DNA of 25,224 nt from positions 1 through 25,224 of the IMG/VR virus record IMGVR_UViG_3300042879_004488. One strand, written 5' to 3'. The notes under the pieces were generated by a model. The model was not told the DNA's origin, ran no database searches, and saw nothing but the letters and a program-made list of their open reading frames with translations. Both the position numbers and the translations under genes were made by a program. The stretch's first letter is position 1, and every line of letters starts with the position of its first letter. Of this stretch, positions 14,143-20,420 are shown piece by piece. The stretch is from a virus.

Positions 14143-14290
14143 GCTTTTTGTGTTTGGTAGGACGTCGATTACGAGTTTTTTTTCGGTCCGTATGCGCGCC
14201 AGATGCGTTTCTTTTATCTGTTAGAGTCTGGTGATTTGGATCACGGGGTCGTAATAATATGGCTGGTATTTCAAATTTAAACTTAGGCAC
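14129..14290 (-). CDS. Small basic protein (53 aa, GTG start)
   Basis: The frame starts at GTG 14290, overlapping the stop of the preceding gene by 8 bases, and runs to TAA at 14129. The product begins MPKFKFEIPAILLRPRDPNH and ends in a very basic tail rich in Arg, Lys and Thr (HTDRKKTRNRRPTKHKK). No family is recognised. The overlap style, the codon pattern and the exact fit of the end against the RNase H promoter support it. The basic tail suggests nucleic-acid binding. Confidence 0.6.
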   Translation of the reverse strand: MPKFKFEIPAILLRPRDPNHQTLTDKRNASGAHTDRKKTRNRRPTKHKKLDSE

Positions 14291-14486
14291 AATCACTCAG
14301 ACTATCTATCCATCGGCGATTGCATTGTGTCGTTGGTTTCTCATCTTCGCAGGGATAGGTAATTTTGTAATTGGGGTCTAGGGCAGCAACTGCAGCTTCA
14401 TGAGCTAACTCAGTTGTAGTTTTTTTAACGAAAAAGTTTTCGGCATTTTCGTCTATGATAGTAGATTCTTTTTTGTTAAATTCCAT
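14283..14486 (-). CDS. Hypothetical protein (67 aa)
   Basis: A small acidic-to-neutral protein: MEFNKKESTIIDENAENFFV, then a helix TTTELAHEAAVAALDPNYK, and an end with two cysteines (PCEDEK and TTQCNRRW). No domain is recognised. AAGGTG lies about 6 bases before the ATG. A GATAAATA-like stretch at 14536-14543 could be a late promoter for this gene and its partner at 14129-14290, but that is weak. Confidence 0.55.
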   Translation of the reverse strand: MEFNKKESTIIDENAENFFVKKTTTELAHEAAVAALDPNYKITYPCEDEKPTTQCNRRWIDSLSDCA

Positions 14487-14544
14487 GATTTCACCTTGTG
14501 GGTTAGTTATATAGCCAGCTTGTGACCGGTTCGAATATTTATCT

Positions 14545-14709
14545 TCAATGTATGTTTGGTATAACCAATTCTGCAGTTAGGTTCCATTCTTCTACCTTGG
14601 CTCCTCTTGGAACGTCGATGCCATCTGTAATGGCTTTCTTTACAAACTCCATGAGTAGTCCATTGTATACATCATCTGGTATTTCCGTTATGTCAAGTTT
14701 TATTTTCAT
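14545..14709 (-). CDS. Hypothetical phage protein (54 aa)
   Basis: The ATG at 14709 overlaps the stop of the 373-residue gene as ATGA, and the frame closes at 14545. The product MKIKLDITEIPDDVYNGLLM begins with a beta strand, followed by a helix EFVKKAITDG, GIDVPRGAKVEEWN and a final strand LTAELVIPNIH. It looks like a compact alpha/beta fold. I recognise no family. The reading frame, clean overlap and balanced composition support a real gene that has been missed because of its size. Confidence 0.65.
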   Translation of the reverse strand: MKIKLDITEIPDDVYNGLLMEFVKKAITDGIDVPRGAKVEEWNLTAELVIPNIH

Positions 14710-15827
14710 AGTACCCTTAATAATATAGTTTCGGAATTAATTCTACCATTTAATTTAGACTCAGTAGTGGTAAGGTCACTGAGAATTTTTCTAAGCTGAA
14801 CTTTGCCAGCTTCTAAAACCTGTTTGGTAACAATGTCTGGTTTTCTAAGTGTTCTTTGCACACTGGTTTCAGGATCATAGCCCTGTAAACTGGTTCCTCT
14901 AACACTAAAACCAGCACTGCCCGTGGCCAAATAACAGCCTAGCTTTTTATTTTTAGTATTATATACCCACAACTGCTGAGCTCCAACTATGCCTGTTGCA
15001 CTTACTGATGTAAGACCTAGTTCAGCAAACTCTCGTAGGTATTGCAGTTTAGCTACCTGCACACCAGCTGGTTTGGCTTTCTTAACGCGAACCTTCTGGT
15101 TGGCTTTCTTAAAGTCGGCCCAGCGTTGGCCATCTTCAATTAACTCCAAAAGGAAATTCTCTAGACGACCTCGCTGTGCTGCTGTATAACAGCCATAGGC
15201 TTCGGCCAATTGTTCATCTGTTGACACCTGAGCAATTTCATTGATGCGACGATCTAACAGGTCCTTTACTGCTGTGCCAAATACCTTGGGACTATTAGCA
15301 CCCTGCAGGTATTTGAATAGATTAAAATCGGTCTTGCGACAATCATTTAATATGAAGTTATCAATTTCGCCTTCGAGCTCACCGAAGAATTCACTTTGTT
15401 TGGCCGCTAGTGCGTCCTGTATGCTGGGTCGTTTAGGACCATTATCCTGCACAGGCTCTGGTGCAACTTTGACACTGTGTTTTAACATGTCGGCAATAGT
15501 GTCTGTAAGTTTGGTATTATCACGAGGACTTAGCTTGGCTCCGTGTTCGGCTAGACGAGCTAACCAACCAAACACAGGACGCATATAAAAGTCTGGAACT
15601 GCATCAAAAGTCTTGACATCATTGGGCTGATGCTTTTTAATCCAGCTTCGTAAATATGATCTGCTGGTCTTAAAATCTTTTTCATAGTTATACCAGTTAA
15701 AGGCTCGCATTAAAGCTACTGTATAACCAGGTTGCTCATGATTGACGCTCAGGGCATCTGGCTCTTTACCATGAGCCATTTTCTGCATCATTTCTTCAAT
15801 GCGTTTATTTGAAAAGATATCTGTCAT
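14706..15827 (-). CDS. Conserved phage protein of unknown function (373 aa)
   Basis: A long soluble protein: a helical N-terminal part (MTDIFSNKRIEEMMQKMAHG, then AFNWYNYEKDFKTSRSYLRS), a proline/glutamine linker with GPKRPSIQDALAAKQSEFFG, and a helical domain with NLFKYLQGANSPKVFGTAV. The C-terminal half carries basic KKANQKVRVKKAKPAGVQVA and strands around LGCYLATGSAGFSVRGTSLQ. I associate this arrangement with T4-like marine phages but know no function. It has a promoter of its own inside the preceding gene (15873-15901). DNA or RNA contact is possible from the basic linker; this is inference. Confidence 0.7.
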   Translation of the reverse strand: MTDIFSNKRIEEMMQKMAHGKEPDALSVNHEQPGYTVALMRAFNWYNYEKDFKTSRSYLRSWIKKHQPNDVKTFDAVPDFYMRPVFGWLARLAEHGAKLSPRDNTKLTDTIADMLKHSVKVAPEPVQDNGPKRPSIQDALAAKQSEFFGELEGEIDNFILNDCRKTDFNLFKYLQGANSPKVFGTAVKDLLDRRINEIAQVSTDEQLAEAYGCYTAAQRGRLENFLLELIEDGQRWADFKKANQKVRVKKAKPAGVQVAKLQYLREFAELGLTSVSATGIVGAQQLWVYNTKNKKLGCYLATGSAGFSVRGTSLQGYDPETSVQRTLRKPDIVTKQVLEAGKVQLRKILSDLTTTESKLNGRINSETILLRVL

Positions 15828-16108
15828 TATCGTTTCCGTTTAGCACGGGCCTCATTAATTAATACTTCTTGTATTCTATTTTCTTCTTGCAATTTTGTCA
15901 AGCTTTTTTGAGTCTGATCCAGTTTAACATAGAGCTCACGATCTTCTTCACGCAACTGATGCATCTGTTCCTTTAAGGCATTGATTTCACTGACCAGGGT
16001 GATGATCTCAGTGTCGTAGGCTCGTAGCTGGGCCAAACTGGCCACGCCAATATACGCACCCAGGCTGGCCAGAACTAAACAAACTGCTGCAGTTGTCTTA
16101 GTTAACAT
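15827..16108 (-). CDS. Membrane-anchored coiled-coil protein (93 aa)
   Basis: One N-terminal membrane helix (residues 6-24, TAAVCLVLASLGAYIGVASL) is followed by about 60 residues of heptad-like coiled coil (IITLVSEINALKEQMHQLRE, then KLDQTQKSLTKLQEENR) and a basic end RAKRKR. This is the layout of i-spanins (Rz type), which span the periplasm during lysis, but many other anchored coiled coils look alike. No o-spanin partner with a lipobox is visible. It overlaps the upstream gene by 11 bases, and its stop overlaps the next start by one base. A promoter for the next gene lies within it. Confidence 0.6.
   Translation of the reverse strand: MLTKTTAAVCLVLASLGAYIGVASLAQLRAYDTEIITLVSEINALKEQMHQLREEDRELYVKLDQTQKSLTKLQEENRIQEVLINEARAKRKR
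15873..15901 (-). promoter_or_regulatory. Internal sigma70-type promoter inside the coiled-coil gene
   Basis: TTGACA (15901-15896), 17 bases, TAGAAT (15878-15873) within codons for SLTKLQEENR. The start is predicted near 15866, about 39 bases upstream of the gene at 15827. The location inside a gene makes chance more likely than at the other sites, but the spacing is exact. Confidence 0.6.
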
Positions 16109-16349
16109 GTGTTAGTCTGTCCAATCTAAATGATCTCCAGGCACTTTTATCAGTATCCCAGACAACCAAGGTTTCAGGAAGAGCTGTTGAATCTTTGGTT
16201 TCCTTATGTTCAACCACGGGCACAATGCCTGACTGTAAGGTGCAGTTCATGTTACGAACCGAACCGTCTGCCTTGGTAAAGGTTATGCTGACTACACGAT
16301 TATTTAATTCAGTTATAAAATTGCCAACAAATTCCTGATCAATGTGCAT
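16098..16349 (-). CDS. SH3-barrel-like phage protein (DUF2693-type, 83 aa)
   Basis: The product resembles a small beta-barrel family of phages and bacteria: FITELNNRVVSITFTKADGS, then RNMNCTLQSG, and a strand with LVVWDTDKSAWRSFRLDRL. That pattern ('VtFtKkDGt.R.m.cTl ... vwD...aWRsfr.drv') is the one I associate with DUF2693/SH3-fold proteins; function is unknown. The frame is open from 16361, but GGAG lies 6 bases before the ATG at 16349, so I choose the later start. It overlaps its upstream neighbour by 11 bases. Confidence 0.7.
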   Translation of the reverse strand: MHIDQEFVGNFITELNNRVVSITFTKADGSVRNMNCTLQSGIVPVVEHKETKDSTALPETLVVWDTDKSAWRSFRLDRLTHVN

Positions 16350-16494
16350 TGTTTTCTCCATGAAGTTTTAATAGGTGCTTGTAAATTTTTACGTAATAGG
16401 CAAACCGACGAGGTTCATGCTCGGGGTTTGGTAGATTTTCTCCAAAGGCCTGAACCAGGTTATTCCAATGAAATTCTGCTTGTTCATCCGACAC
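16339..16494 (-). CDS. Small phage protein (51 aa, GTG start)
   Basis: The GTG at 16494 overlaps the upstream stop by 11 bases. The product reads MSDEQAEFHWNNLVQAFGEN, then LPNPEHEPRRFAYYVKIYKH and LLKLHGENNAH. The 'NLPNPEHEPRRFAYyVKlY' segment is one I associate with T4-like marine phages. No function is known. A competing ATG frame starting four bases later gives a much less protein-like sequence. This gene fills the gap between its neighbours exactly, which supports it. Confidence 0.7.
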   Translation of the reverse strand: MSDEQAEFHWNNLVQAFGENLPNPEHEPRRFAYYVKIYKHLLKLHGENNAH

Positions 16495-16660
16495 GTTTGC
16501 AGGCCCCGGTTACATGTTTATGATCATAGTATCGACCATAGAATATCATGGCCTTGTGTAGCTCAATCTGACAGGTTTGAATCGAATCAAATTCAGCCTC
16601 TTTGATGGCCTGCTGACCCAGCCCTGGAAATGTTAAATAGATTAATAATAGGAATTTCAT
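16484..16660 (-). CDS. Small exported or membrane protein (58 aa)
   Basis: The start at ATG 16660 gives MKFLLLIYLTFPGLGQ, a short lysine-plus-hydrophobic signal-type segment, followed by a soluble part QTCQIELHKAMIFYGRYYDH with two cysteines (one near the end, GACKRVG). There is no lipobox. An open frame extends upstream to a TTG at 16696, but that TTG is the -35 box of a strong promoter, so the ATG is preferred. The promoter would start RNA at about 16661, next to the ATG. The two cysteines might pair in the periplasm. Function is unknown. Confidence 0.6.
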   Translation of the reverse strand: MKFLLLIYLTFPGLGQQAIKEAEFDSIQTCQIELHKAMIFYGRYYDHKHVTGACKRVG

Positions 16661-16667
16661 ACCAAGC

Positions 16668-16696
16668 AGTATATAGAATACCGTACTAGTTGTCAA
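16668..16696 (-). promoter_or_regulatory. Sigma70-type promoter at the start of the small exported protein
   Basis: TTGACA (16696-16691), 17 bases, TATACT (16673-16668). It overlaps the last codons of the GIY-YIG gene (CTTGACAACTAG). A start seven bases past the -10 is 16661, one base from the ATG at 16660. Confidence 0.8.
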
Positions 16697-17129
16697 GCAA
16701 TTTAGGTGGAGTTCCTACGTGACTACGATGTATTCTGCATTGAATGATGCCATTGTACCACTGAGCAGGATTTTCAAGTACCCTGCGATGAAATTGTTCT
16801 CGAGCTTCTAGATAGCTAAGCTGACCTTTGCTGTCGGCAAAATATAATATTTCGCGTGTAAATTTGTCTGCGCCTAGATCAGCGACATCGGCCTGAACCT
16901 CGGGGCTAGAGCTCCAATAGGTTTGCCAATCACTATCTGTCTTGCTGCGAATCTTTTTGCGTTTCTTCACACCATTTTTCTGTGTGACCATTTTGTATTT
17001 AACACGGCTAAACTTGCTGAGCTTTTTGCCTATGTATTGACGACCGTTCTGTAGATTGGTTATTAAATAGATAAACCCAATTTTGTCTTCGGGTAGTTCA
17101 GTAATTTCTGCCGAGTTGAAATACCACAT
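16686..17129 (-). CDS. GIY-YIG-type endonuclease
   Basis: The 147-residue protein has the N-terminal GIY-YIG core in the form GFIYLITNLQNGRQYIGKK (18-36), where Y21 and Y32-I-G34 replace the classical GIY and YIG. A downstream arginine follows in FTREILYFAD, and a glutamate/asparagine region in YLEAREQFHRRVLENPAQW. A basic insert KKNGVKKRKKIRSK-type stretch lies between them. These nucleases cut DNA and occur in T4-like phages as homing (Seg-like) or host-DNA-degrading enzymes. There is no separate DNA-binding repeat domain, and the gene fits cleanly into the operon rather than interrupting one. I therefore lean to a resident nuclease over a recent homing insertion. Confidence 0.7.
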   Translation of the reverse strand: MWYFNSAEITELPEDKIGFIYLITNLQNGRQYIGKKLSKFSRVKYKMVTQKNGVKKRKKIRSKTDSDWQTYWSSSPEVQADVADLGADKFTREILYFADSKGQLSYLEAREQFHRRVLENPAQWYNGIIQCRIHRSHVGTPPKLLDN

Positions 17130-17275
17130 TACTCTTCTTCTTGATCGAAATGCTCGTCGTCTAACTCACAGCCGCAAAACGGGCAGTAGTTTATGGGATA
17201 GTATGCCTCATCCATGTCGTGACGAATCTTAAATACTGCATCGCAGCTATTGCATTCGTAATGTAGTAATGCCAT
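17129..17275 (-). CDS. Small zinc-ribbon protein (48 aa)
   Basis: An ATG at 17275 with AAGGA 6 bases upstream opens a 48-codon frame. The product begins MALLHYECNSCDAVFKIRHD and continues to NYCPFCGCELDD and an acidic tail EHFDQEEE. C8, C11, C31 and C34 form two CxxC knuckles, the minimal zinc-ribbon pattern. The stop overlaps the GIY-YIG start by one base, so the two are co-translated. It could be a nucleic-acid or protein adaptor; no target is evident. Confidence 0.75.
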   Translation of the reverse strand: MALLHYECNSCDAVFKIRHDMDEAYYPINYCPFCGCELDDEHFDQEEE

Positions 17276-17283
17276 GTTTTTCC

Positions 17284-17484
17284 TTAGTGTGGGCAACCAC
17301 CGCAGTTAGGGTTGCTGCTGGGATCATTGACTGATATCCAACGCGGTGGTTGGGCTGGACAACTAGCACTTTTTATCAGTGTCTTGGCCGGCATAAAGCA
17401 GTTACATAATCCACAGGTTTTTAATATAGGACCGAAATGCTGGCAACCACGGCAAATATTCATGCGCGTCTCGGCCAGTGTCAT
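17284..17484 (-). CDS. Cysteine-rich zinc-binding protein (66 aa, DUF6171-like)
   Basis: Eight cysteines are present: C11 and C14 (ICRGCQHF), C24, C27 and C29 (TCGLCNCFMPAKT), C42, C61 and C64. The 'C..C..f......C..CgCf...K' pattern is one I associate with small proteins of T4-like phages and with DUF6171. It probably binds two zinc ions. The ATG overlaps the stop of the RmlB-like gene by one base. Function is unknown. It starts the run of two adjacent zinc proteins ahead of the GIY-YIG nuclease. Confidence 0.7.
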   Translation of the reverse strand: MTLAETRMNICRGCQHFGPILKTCGLCNCFMPAKTLIKSASCPAQPPRWISVNDPSSNPNCGGCPH

Positions 17485-18488
17485 TACCAGATCCAGTTAT
17501 CTTGGTGATACTTAACAATGCTGCTAATTTCTTTATGAAAGTCTCGGCTACTTTCAAAGCCCAGATCTTTTAATTTTTTACCATCAATGCTGTATCGCAA
17601 ATCAGCACCTGGTCGTTCATAATTGGTATTTATGTAGTCCTGCACGTTGGCATCAGACCCGTGAAATTCTCGCACCACAGCTTCTACTACTTCCAGGTTG
17701 CTGATTTCAAAGTTACCTGGAATATTATATACTTGATTTACGGTTCCTGAATTAATGATATGTATGACAGCATCTGCAGTATCCTCTACATGTAACCAGG
17801 TACGACGCGGAGTACCACCCAGATGCAGCGGAACTTTACGACCCAGTTGCAGGAACTTAACTGCCTTGGGCACGAGTTTTTCTACATATTGTCCAGCGCC
17901 ATAGTTATTGGTTGGACGTACTATGACATATGGAACGTCATGAGTACGAGCCCAGGCTAAAATTAACTGATCAGCTGCGGCCTTGGTTGCTGAATATGGA
18001 TTGCTTGGATGTAATAAATGATCTTCGCTGAAGCTACCATCGATAATATCACCATATACTTCATCCGTACTAAAATGCAACAGGGTTGGCATACCATAGC
18101 GACCCTTGGCTGTAATTAATTTTAATAGATTATGTACACCATTGATATTGCTTTTTAGAAATACATCACTGCCATCAATGCTATTGTCTACATGAGTCTC
18201 AGCAGCGCAGTTGATAACATAATCACAATCAACTAATCTGTCTAGTTCATTTATGTCCTTGTACATGTAATCATACTGTACATTGTTTTGTTCGGCTATT
18301 TGTTTTAATTCATCATCGCGTTCTGGTGTAGCTGCATAGGTCATTTTATCTACGCCTATGACGTGCCAACCAGCTTTAAGACAGGCCTTGGCTACATAAA
18401 ATCCTATGAATCCCAGATGACCTGTTACATAGACTATCTTTTTATTAGTTGCTGGTTGTTTGTTTGATGCTAAGAATCCCATGCTCAT
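17484..18488 (-). CDS. NDP-glucose 4,6-dehydratase (RmlB-like)
   Basis: This 334-residue extended SDR carries all RmlB landmarks: TGHLGFIGFYV (NAD turn, 22-32), the catalytic T141-D142-E143 in FSTDEVYGD, and Y165/K169 in NPYSATKAAAD. RPTNNYGAGQYVEKLVPK and the RRTWLHVEDTADAV segment also fit. It converts dTDP- (or another NDP-) glucose to the 4-keto-6-deoxy sugar. The start overlaps the next SDR by 4 bases. It lies last in the five-gene rfbH-TPP-SDR set, where it would supply the 4-keto-6-deoxy substrate. Base specificity (dTDP versus CDP) cannot be read from the sequence. The first 15 residues are an extra polar extension. Confidence 0.9.
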   Translation of the reverse strand: MSMGFLASNKQPATNKKIVYVTGHLGFIGFYVAKACLKAGWHVIGVDKMTYAATPERDDELKQIAEQNNVQYDYMYKDINELDRLVDCDYVINCAAETHVDNSIDGSDVFLKSNINGVHNLLKLITAKGRYGMPTLLHFSTDEVYGDIIDGSFSEDHLLHPSNPYSATKAAADQLILAWARTHDVPYVIVRPTNNYGAGQYVEKLVPKAVKFLQLGRKVPLHLGGTPRRTWLHVEDTADAVIHIINSGTVNQVYNIPGNFEISNLEVVEAVVREFHGSDANVQDYINTNYERPGADLRYSIDGKKLKDLGFESSRDFHKEISSIVKYHQDNWIW

Positions 18489-19252
18489 AGTATGTTCAAT
18501 CCTGATAATAATTTTCCAGATCCAGTATAATCAAATTCAGAATCCAGAGTGTTTAAAATATTCAACTTCATGTTGATGCCATTATCATCTATATATCTTT
18601 GTAATACTTCACTAACCTTATACTTGGTATCATACACCATGTTTATATCATGAGGTAAAGTAATTTTTGACTCTACAAAATGTCTGACTATACGAGCCAT
18701 GTCATCTTCGGTTATGTAATCCATGTATTTGTCGTCATGTATGTTAAATTCAGTTTCACCTGCATCAACCGCATCCCAGAGACGTTTGAATACCCGGGTA
18801 TTGGCTATGAGGCCAAACAAGCGCAGATTATACCAGCCAGGTACTGTTAATACATCTCGGGCTATGAGGTTTTTACTCAACCCATAGGCACTGGCAGGAT
18901 ACTGATTAAACAACTCCCATTCGGCTCGTTCAGGTCCATAACTCAATTCACAACCAGATGCAATGTTTATGAGTCTGTAGAATCTATGCTGATGATCACG
19001 CAGGTTGTCCCACATGGTCAGATTACGCTGAGCTATGAGACTATTACTATTATTGGTGTCGTTGGTTCCAACTGCTGCACAATGTATGACGCAGTCCCAG
19101 TGGGTGTTGGCAAAAAACTTATTAGTAGCCTCACGATCCAGTAGATCTACATCAGCCGACCCTTGCAGTGCAGTTACAGTATGCCAGGGAGCCAGATGCA
19201 GATTTAGTAATTGCCCAACAGTTCCGTTGGCACCTGTTAAGAGTATGTTCAT
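18485..19252 (-). CDS. SDR-family NDP-sugar reductase/epimerase
   Basis: The 255-residue protein starts with a Rossmann turn, MNILLTGANGTVGQLL (G7, G10, G13). It has the catalytic region NIASGCELSYG and Y123/K127 in SAYGLSKNL. It is shorter than GDP-fucose synthase (about 310-320) and resembles RmlD-type and WcaG-type reductases. The probable role is reduction of a keto group on the nucleotide sugar made by its neighbours. Four-base overlaps join it to the RmlB-like gene and to the TPP-enzyme beta gene. Confidence 0.8.
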   Translation of the reverse strand: MNILLTGANGTVGQLLNLHLAPWHTVTALQGSADVDLLDREATNKFFANTHWDCVIHCAAVGTNDTNNSNSLIAQRNLTMWDNLRDHQHRFYRLINIASGCELSYGPERAEWELFNQYPASAYGLSKNLIARDVLTVPGWYNLRLFGLIANTRVFKRLWDAVDAGETEFNIHDDKYMDYITEDDMARIVRHFVESKITLPHDINMVYDTKYKVSEVLQRYIDDNGINMKLNILNTLDSEFDYTGSGKLLSGLNIL

Positions 19253-19785
19253 TTACCGTAGTCCGGAAATTCAACTAATATGGTACTGCCGCTTCGTTCA
19301 TAGGCATACTTATAGGCTGGTAGGATGTCATCTGAATGTTTTAATTCAACAACGTTGACATGTTTGAACATGCTGCGGAAAGCCTCAGCAAAGTTACCCT
19401 TGTGCTGTTCCTGTGGATCAACTGGAATCTCTGTACCAACTGCTACTCGAATTATAACCTTGGGATCTACCTTGCCTGAACTCATGCTGTGTAGTTTGTC
19501 CAGGTGATTTACCAGCTGATCGGCCGCACATAGCAGGAAGTTCCAGCGTGGATAAATGGCAACAGGAATGAATCCATTCAGTGCTAGTCCTGTACAGTAA
19601 CCCATCTGAAAGTTTTCGGCCACAGGGAATTCCAATTTTTGTTCGTCGGCCACATCAATTAGACTATTAAACATGCCCGTTCCAGCATAACGAACTGCCT
19701 GGCCAACAAATAAAGTATGAGGTTGTTCAGCCAACCAGTTCATGGCCTTGATTAATTCTTCATTGTATTTGCGATTACGATCCAT
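19249..19785 (-). CDS. Thiamine-diphosphate enzyme, beta-type (pyrimidine-binding) subunit, short form
   Basis: The 178 residues match only the Pyr domain of transketolase/E1-beta proteins. The activating glutamate is E57 in FPVAENFQMGYCTGLALNGF, the counterpart of 'p.aEa...G.a.Gla..G..p'. The C-terminal transketolase domain present in full E1-beta (about 325 aa) is absent. The partner at 19785-20420 carries the PP-binding half, so the two should assemble one active site. In this operon, between an RfbH-type dehydratase and sugar reductases, the likely substrate is a 4-keto sugar nucleotide rather than pyruvate dehydrogenase's lipoyl domain. That is inference. Confidence 0.8.
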   Translation of the reverse strand: MDRNRKYNEELIKAMNWLAEQPHTLFVGQAVRYAGTGMFNSLIDVADEQKLEFPVAENFQMGYCTGLALNGFIPVAIYPRWNFLLCAADQLVNHLDKLHSMSSGKVDPKVIIRVAVGTEIPVDPQEQHKGNFAEAFRSMFKHVNVVELKHSDDILPAYKYAYERSGSTILVEFPDYGK

Positions 19786-20420
19786 TAGAATTGCACCCTT
19801 ACTCCAGCACCAGCGTGTGGATATTTAGTATTTTTATATTTGTAATAGACCAGATTAGGAGCAGTCCAAAACCCATTGGTGTCTAATTGAGCACGGTTCA
19901 GATACCATTTTTGTCTATTGCCCCAGACTTCATGAGTAGGGGTTTCTACACTTAGCTCATTGTCTTCTATGACGAATGTTATGGGTAGCTCCTGTGCGCG
20001 TGCGTATTTTAATGCCTCGGCAAATGCTCCAGTTTCAGCACTCATGTCACCTAACCAACACCAGACCCATTCGCCATTGTTTTTCATTTTGTTAGCAGCG
20101 GCAATGCCCGTGGCAATGCTGGGTATGCCACCAACTATACTAGAGCAGTGAATTTTATATTCTGGCAGATTCATGACCATGCTCTTACCACGGAGTATTT
20201 CTGCTTTTAGTACCTCAGGTGGTACACCTTTGAGCAAACACTGATAGTGATTACGCCAGGTAGCACAGACCCAGTCCTTTTCCGTGTCTATGCATTCAAA
20301 TACTTTTAGTATCTGTTGTTCATTGCCGTCATATAAATGTATGGGTGCTCGGATTTCAGCTCTATTAAAGCTGTCTCCTATGTCCTTTTCAAAGGCCTGT
20401 AATTCTTCGATTGTCATCAT
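19785..20420 (-). CDS. Thiamine-diphosphate enzyme, alpha-type (PP-binding) subunit, short form
   Basis: The 211-residue protein has the TPP motif at residues 124-154: GDMSAETGAFAEALKYA, then ITFVIEDNELS, the family's GD...(25-30)...N pattern. CSSIVGGIPSIATGIAAA precedes it, as in E1-alpha of acetoin and pyruvate dehydrogenases. Canonical E1-alpha is about 320-360 residues, so this is a cut-down version. Start and stop overlap neighbours by 4 and 1 bases. With the beta gene it encodes a split carbonyl-carbon transferase. In bacteria, TPP enzymes with 3,6-dideoxy-4-keto sugars make branched sugars such as yersiniose (YerE), though that enzyme belongs to a different TPP subfamily. Confidence 0.8.
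   Translation of the reverse strand: MMTIEELQAFEKDIGDSFNRAEIRAPIHLYDGNEQQILKVFECIDTEKDWVCATWRNHYQCLLKGVPPEVLKAEILRGKSMVMNLPEYKIHCSSIVGGIPSIATGIAAANKMKNNGEWVWCWLGDMSAETGAFAEALKYARAQELPITFVIEDNELSVETPTHEVWGNRQKWYLNRAQLDTNGFWTAPNLVYYKYKNTKYPHAGAGVRVQF

Noticed and set aside
14691-14700. TTGACA at the start of the 54-residue gene as another promoter
   Set aside because: No acceptable -10 box lies 16-18 bases downstream, and the hexamer is explained by codons for K-L-D-I.
16391-16487. Alternative ATG frame (MNKQNFIGITW...) competing with the 51-residue GTG gene
   Set aside because: It stops early, is less protein-like, and does not fit the overlap pattern. The GTG frame contains the conserved-looking NPEHEPRRFAYYVKIY segment.
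16661-16696. Longer start (TTG at 16696) for the small exported protein
   Set aside because: That TTG is the first half of the -35 box of a consensus promoter. RNA from that promoter would not contain it.
19249-20420. Phage pyruvate or acetoin dehydrogenase complex
   Set aside because: Both subunits are truncated, there is no E2 or E3 gene, and the operon is otherwise sugar-nucleotide genes.
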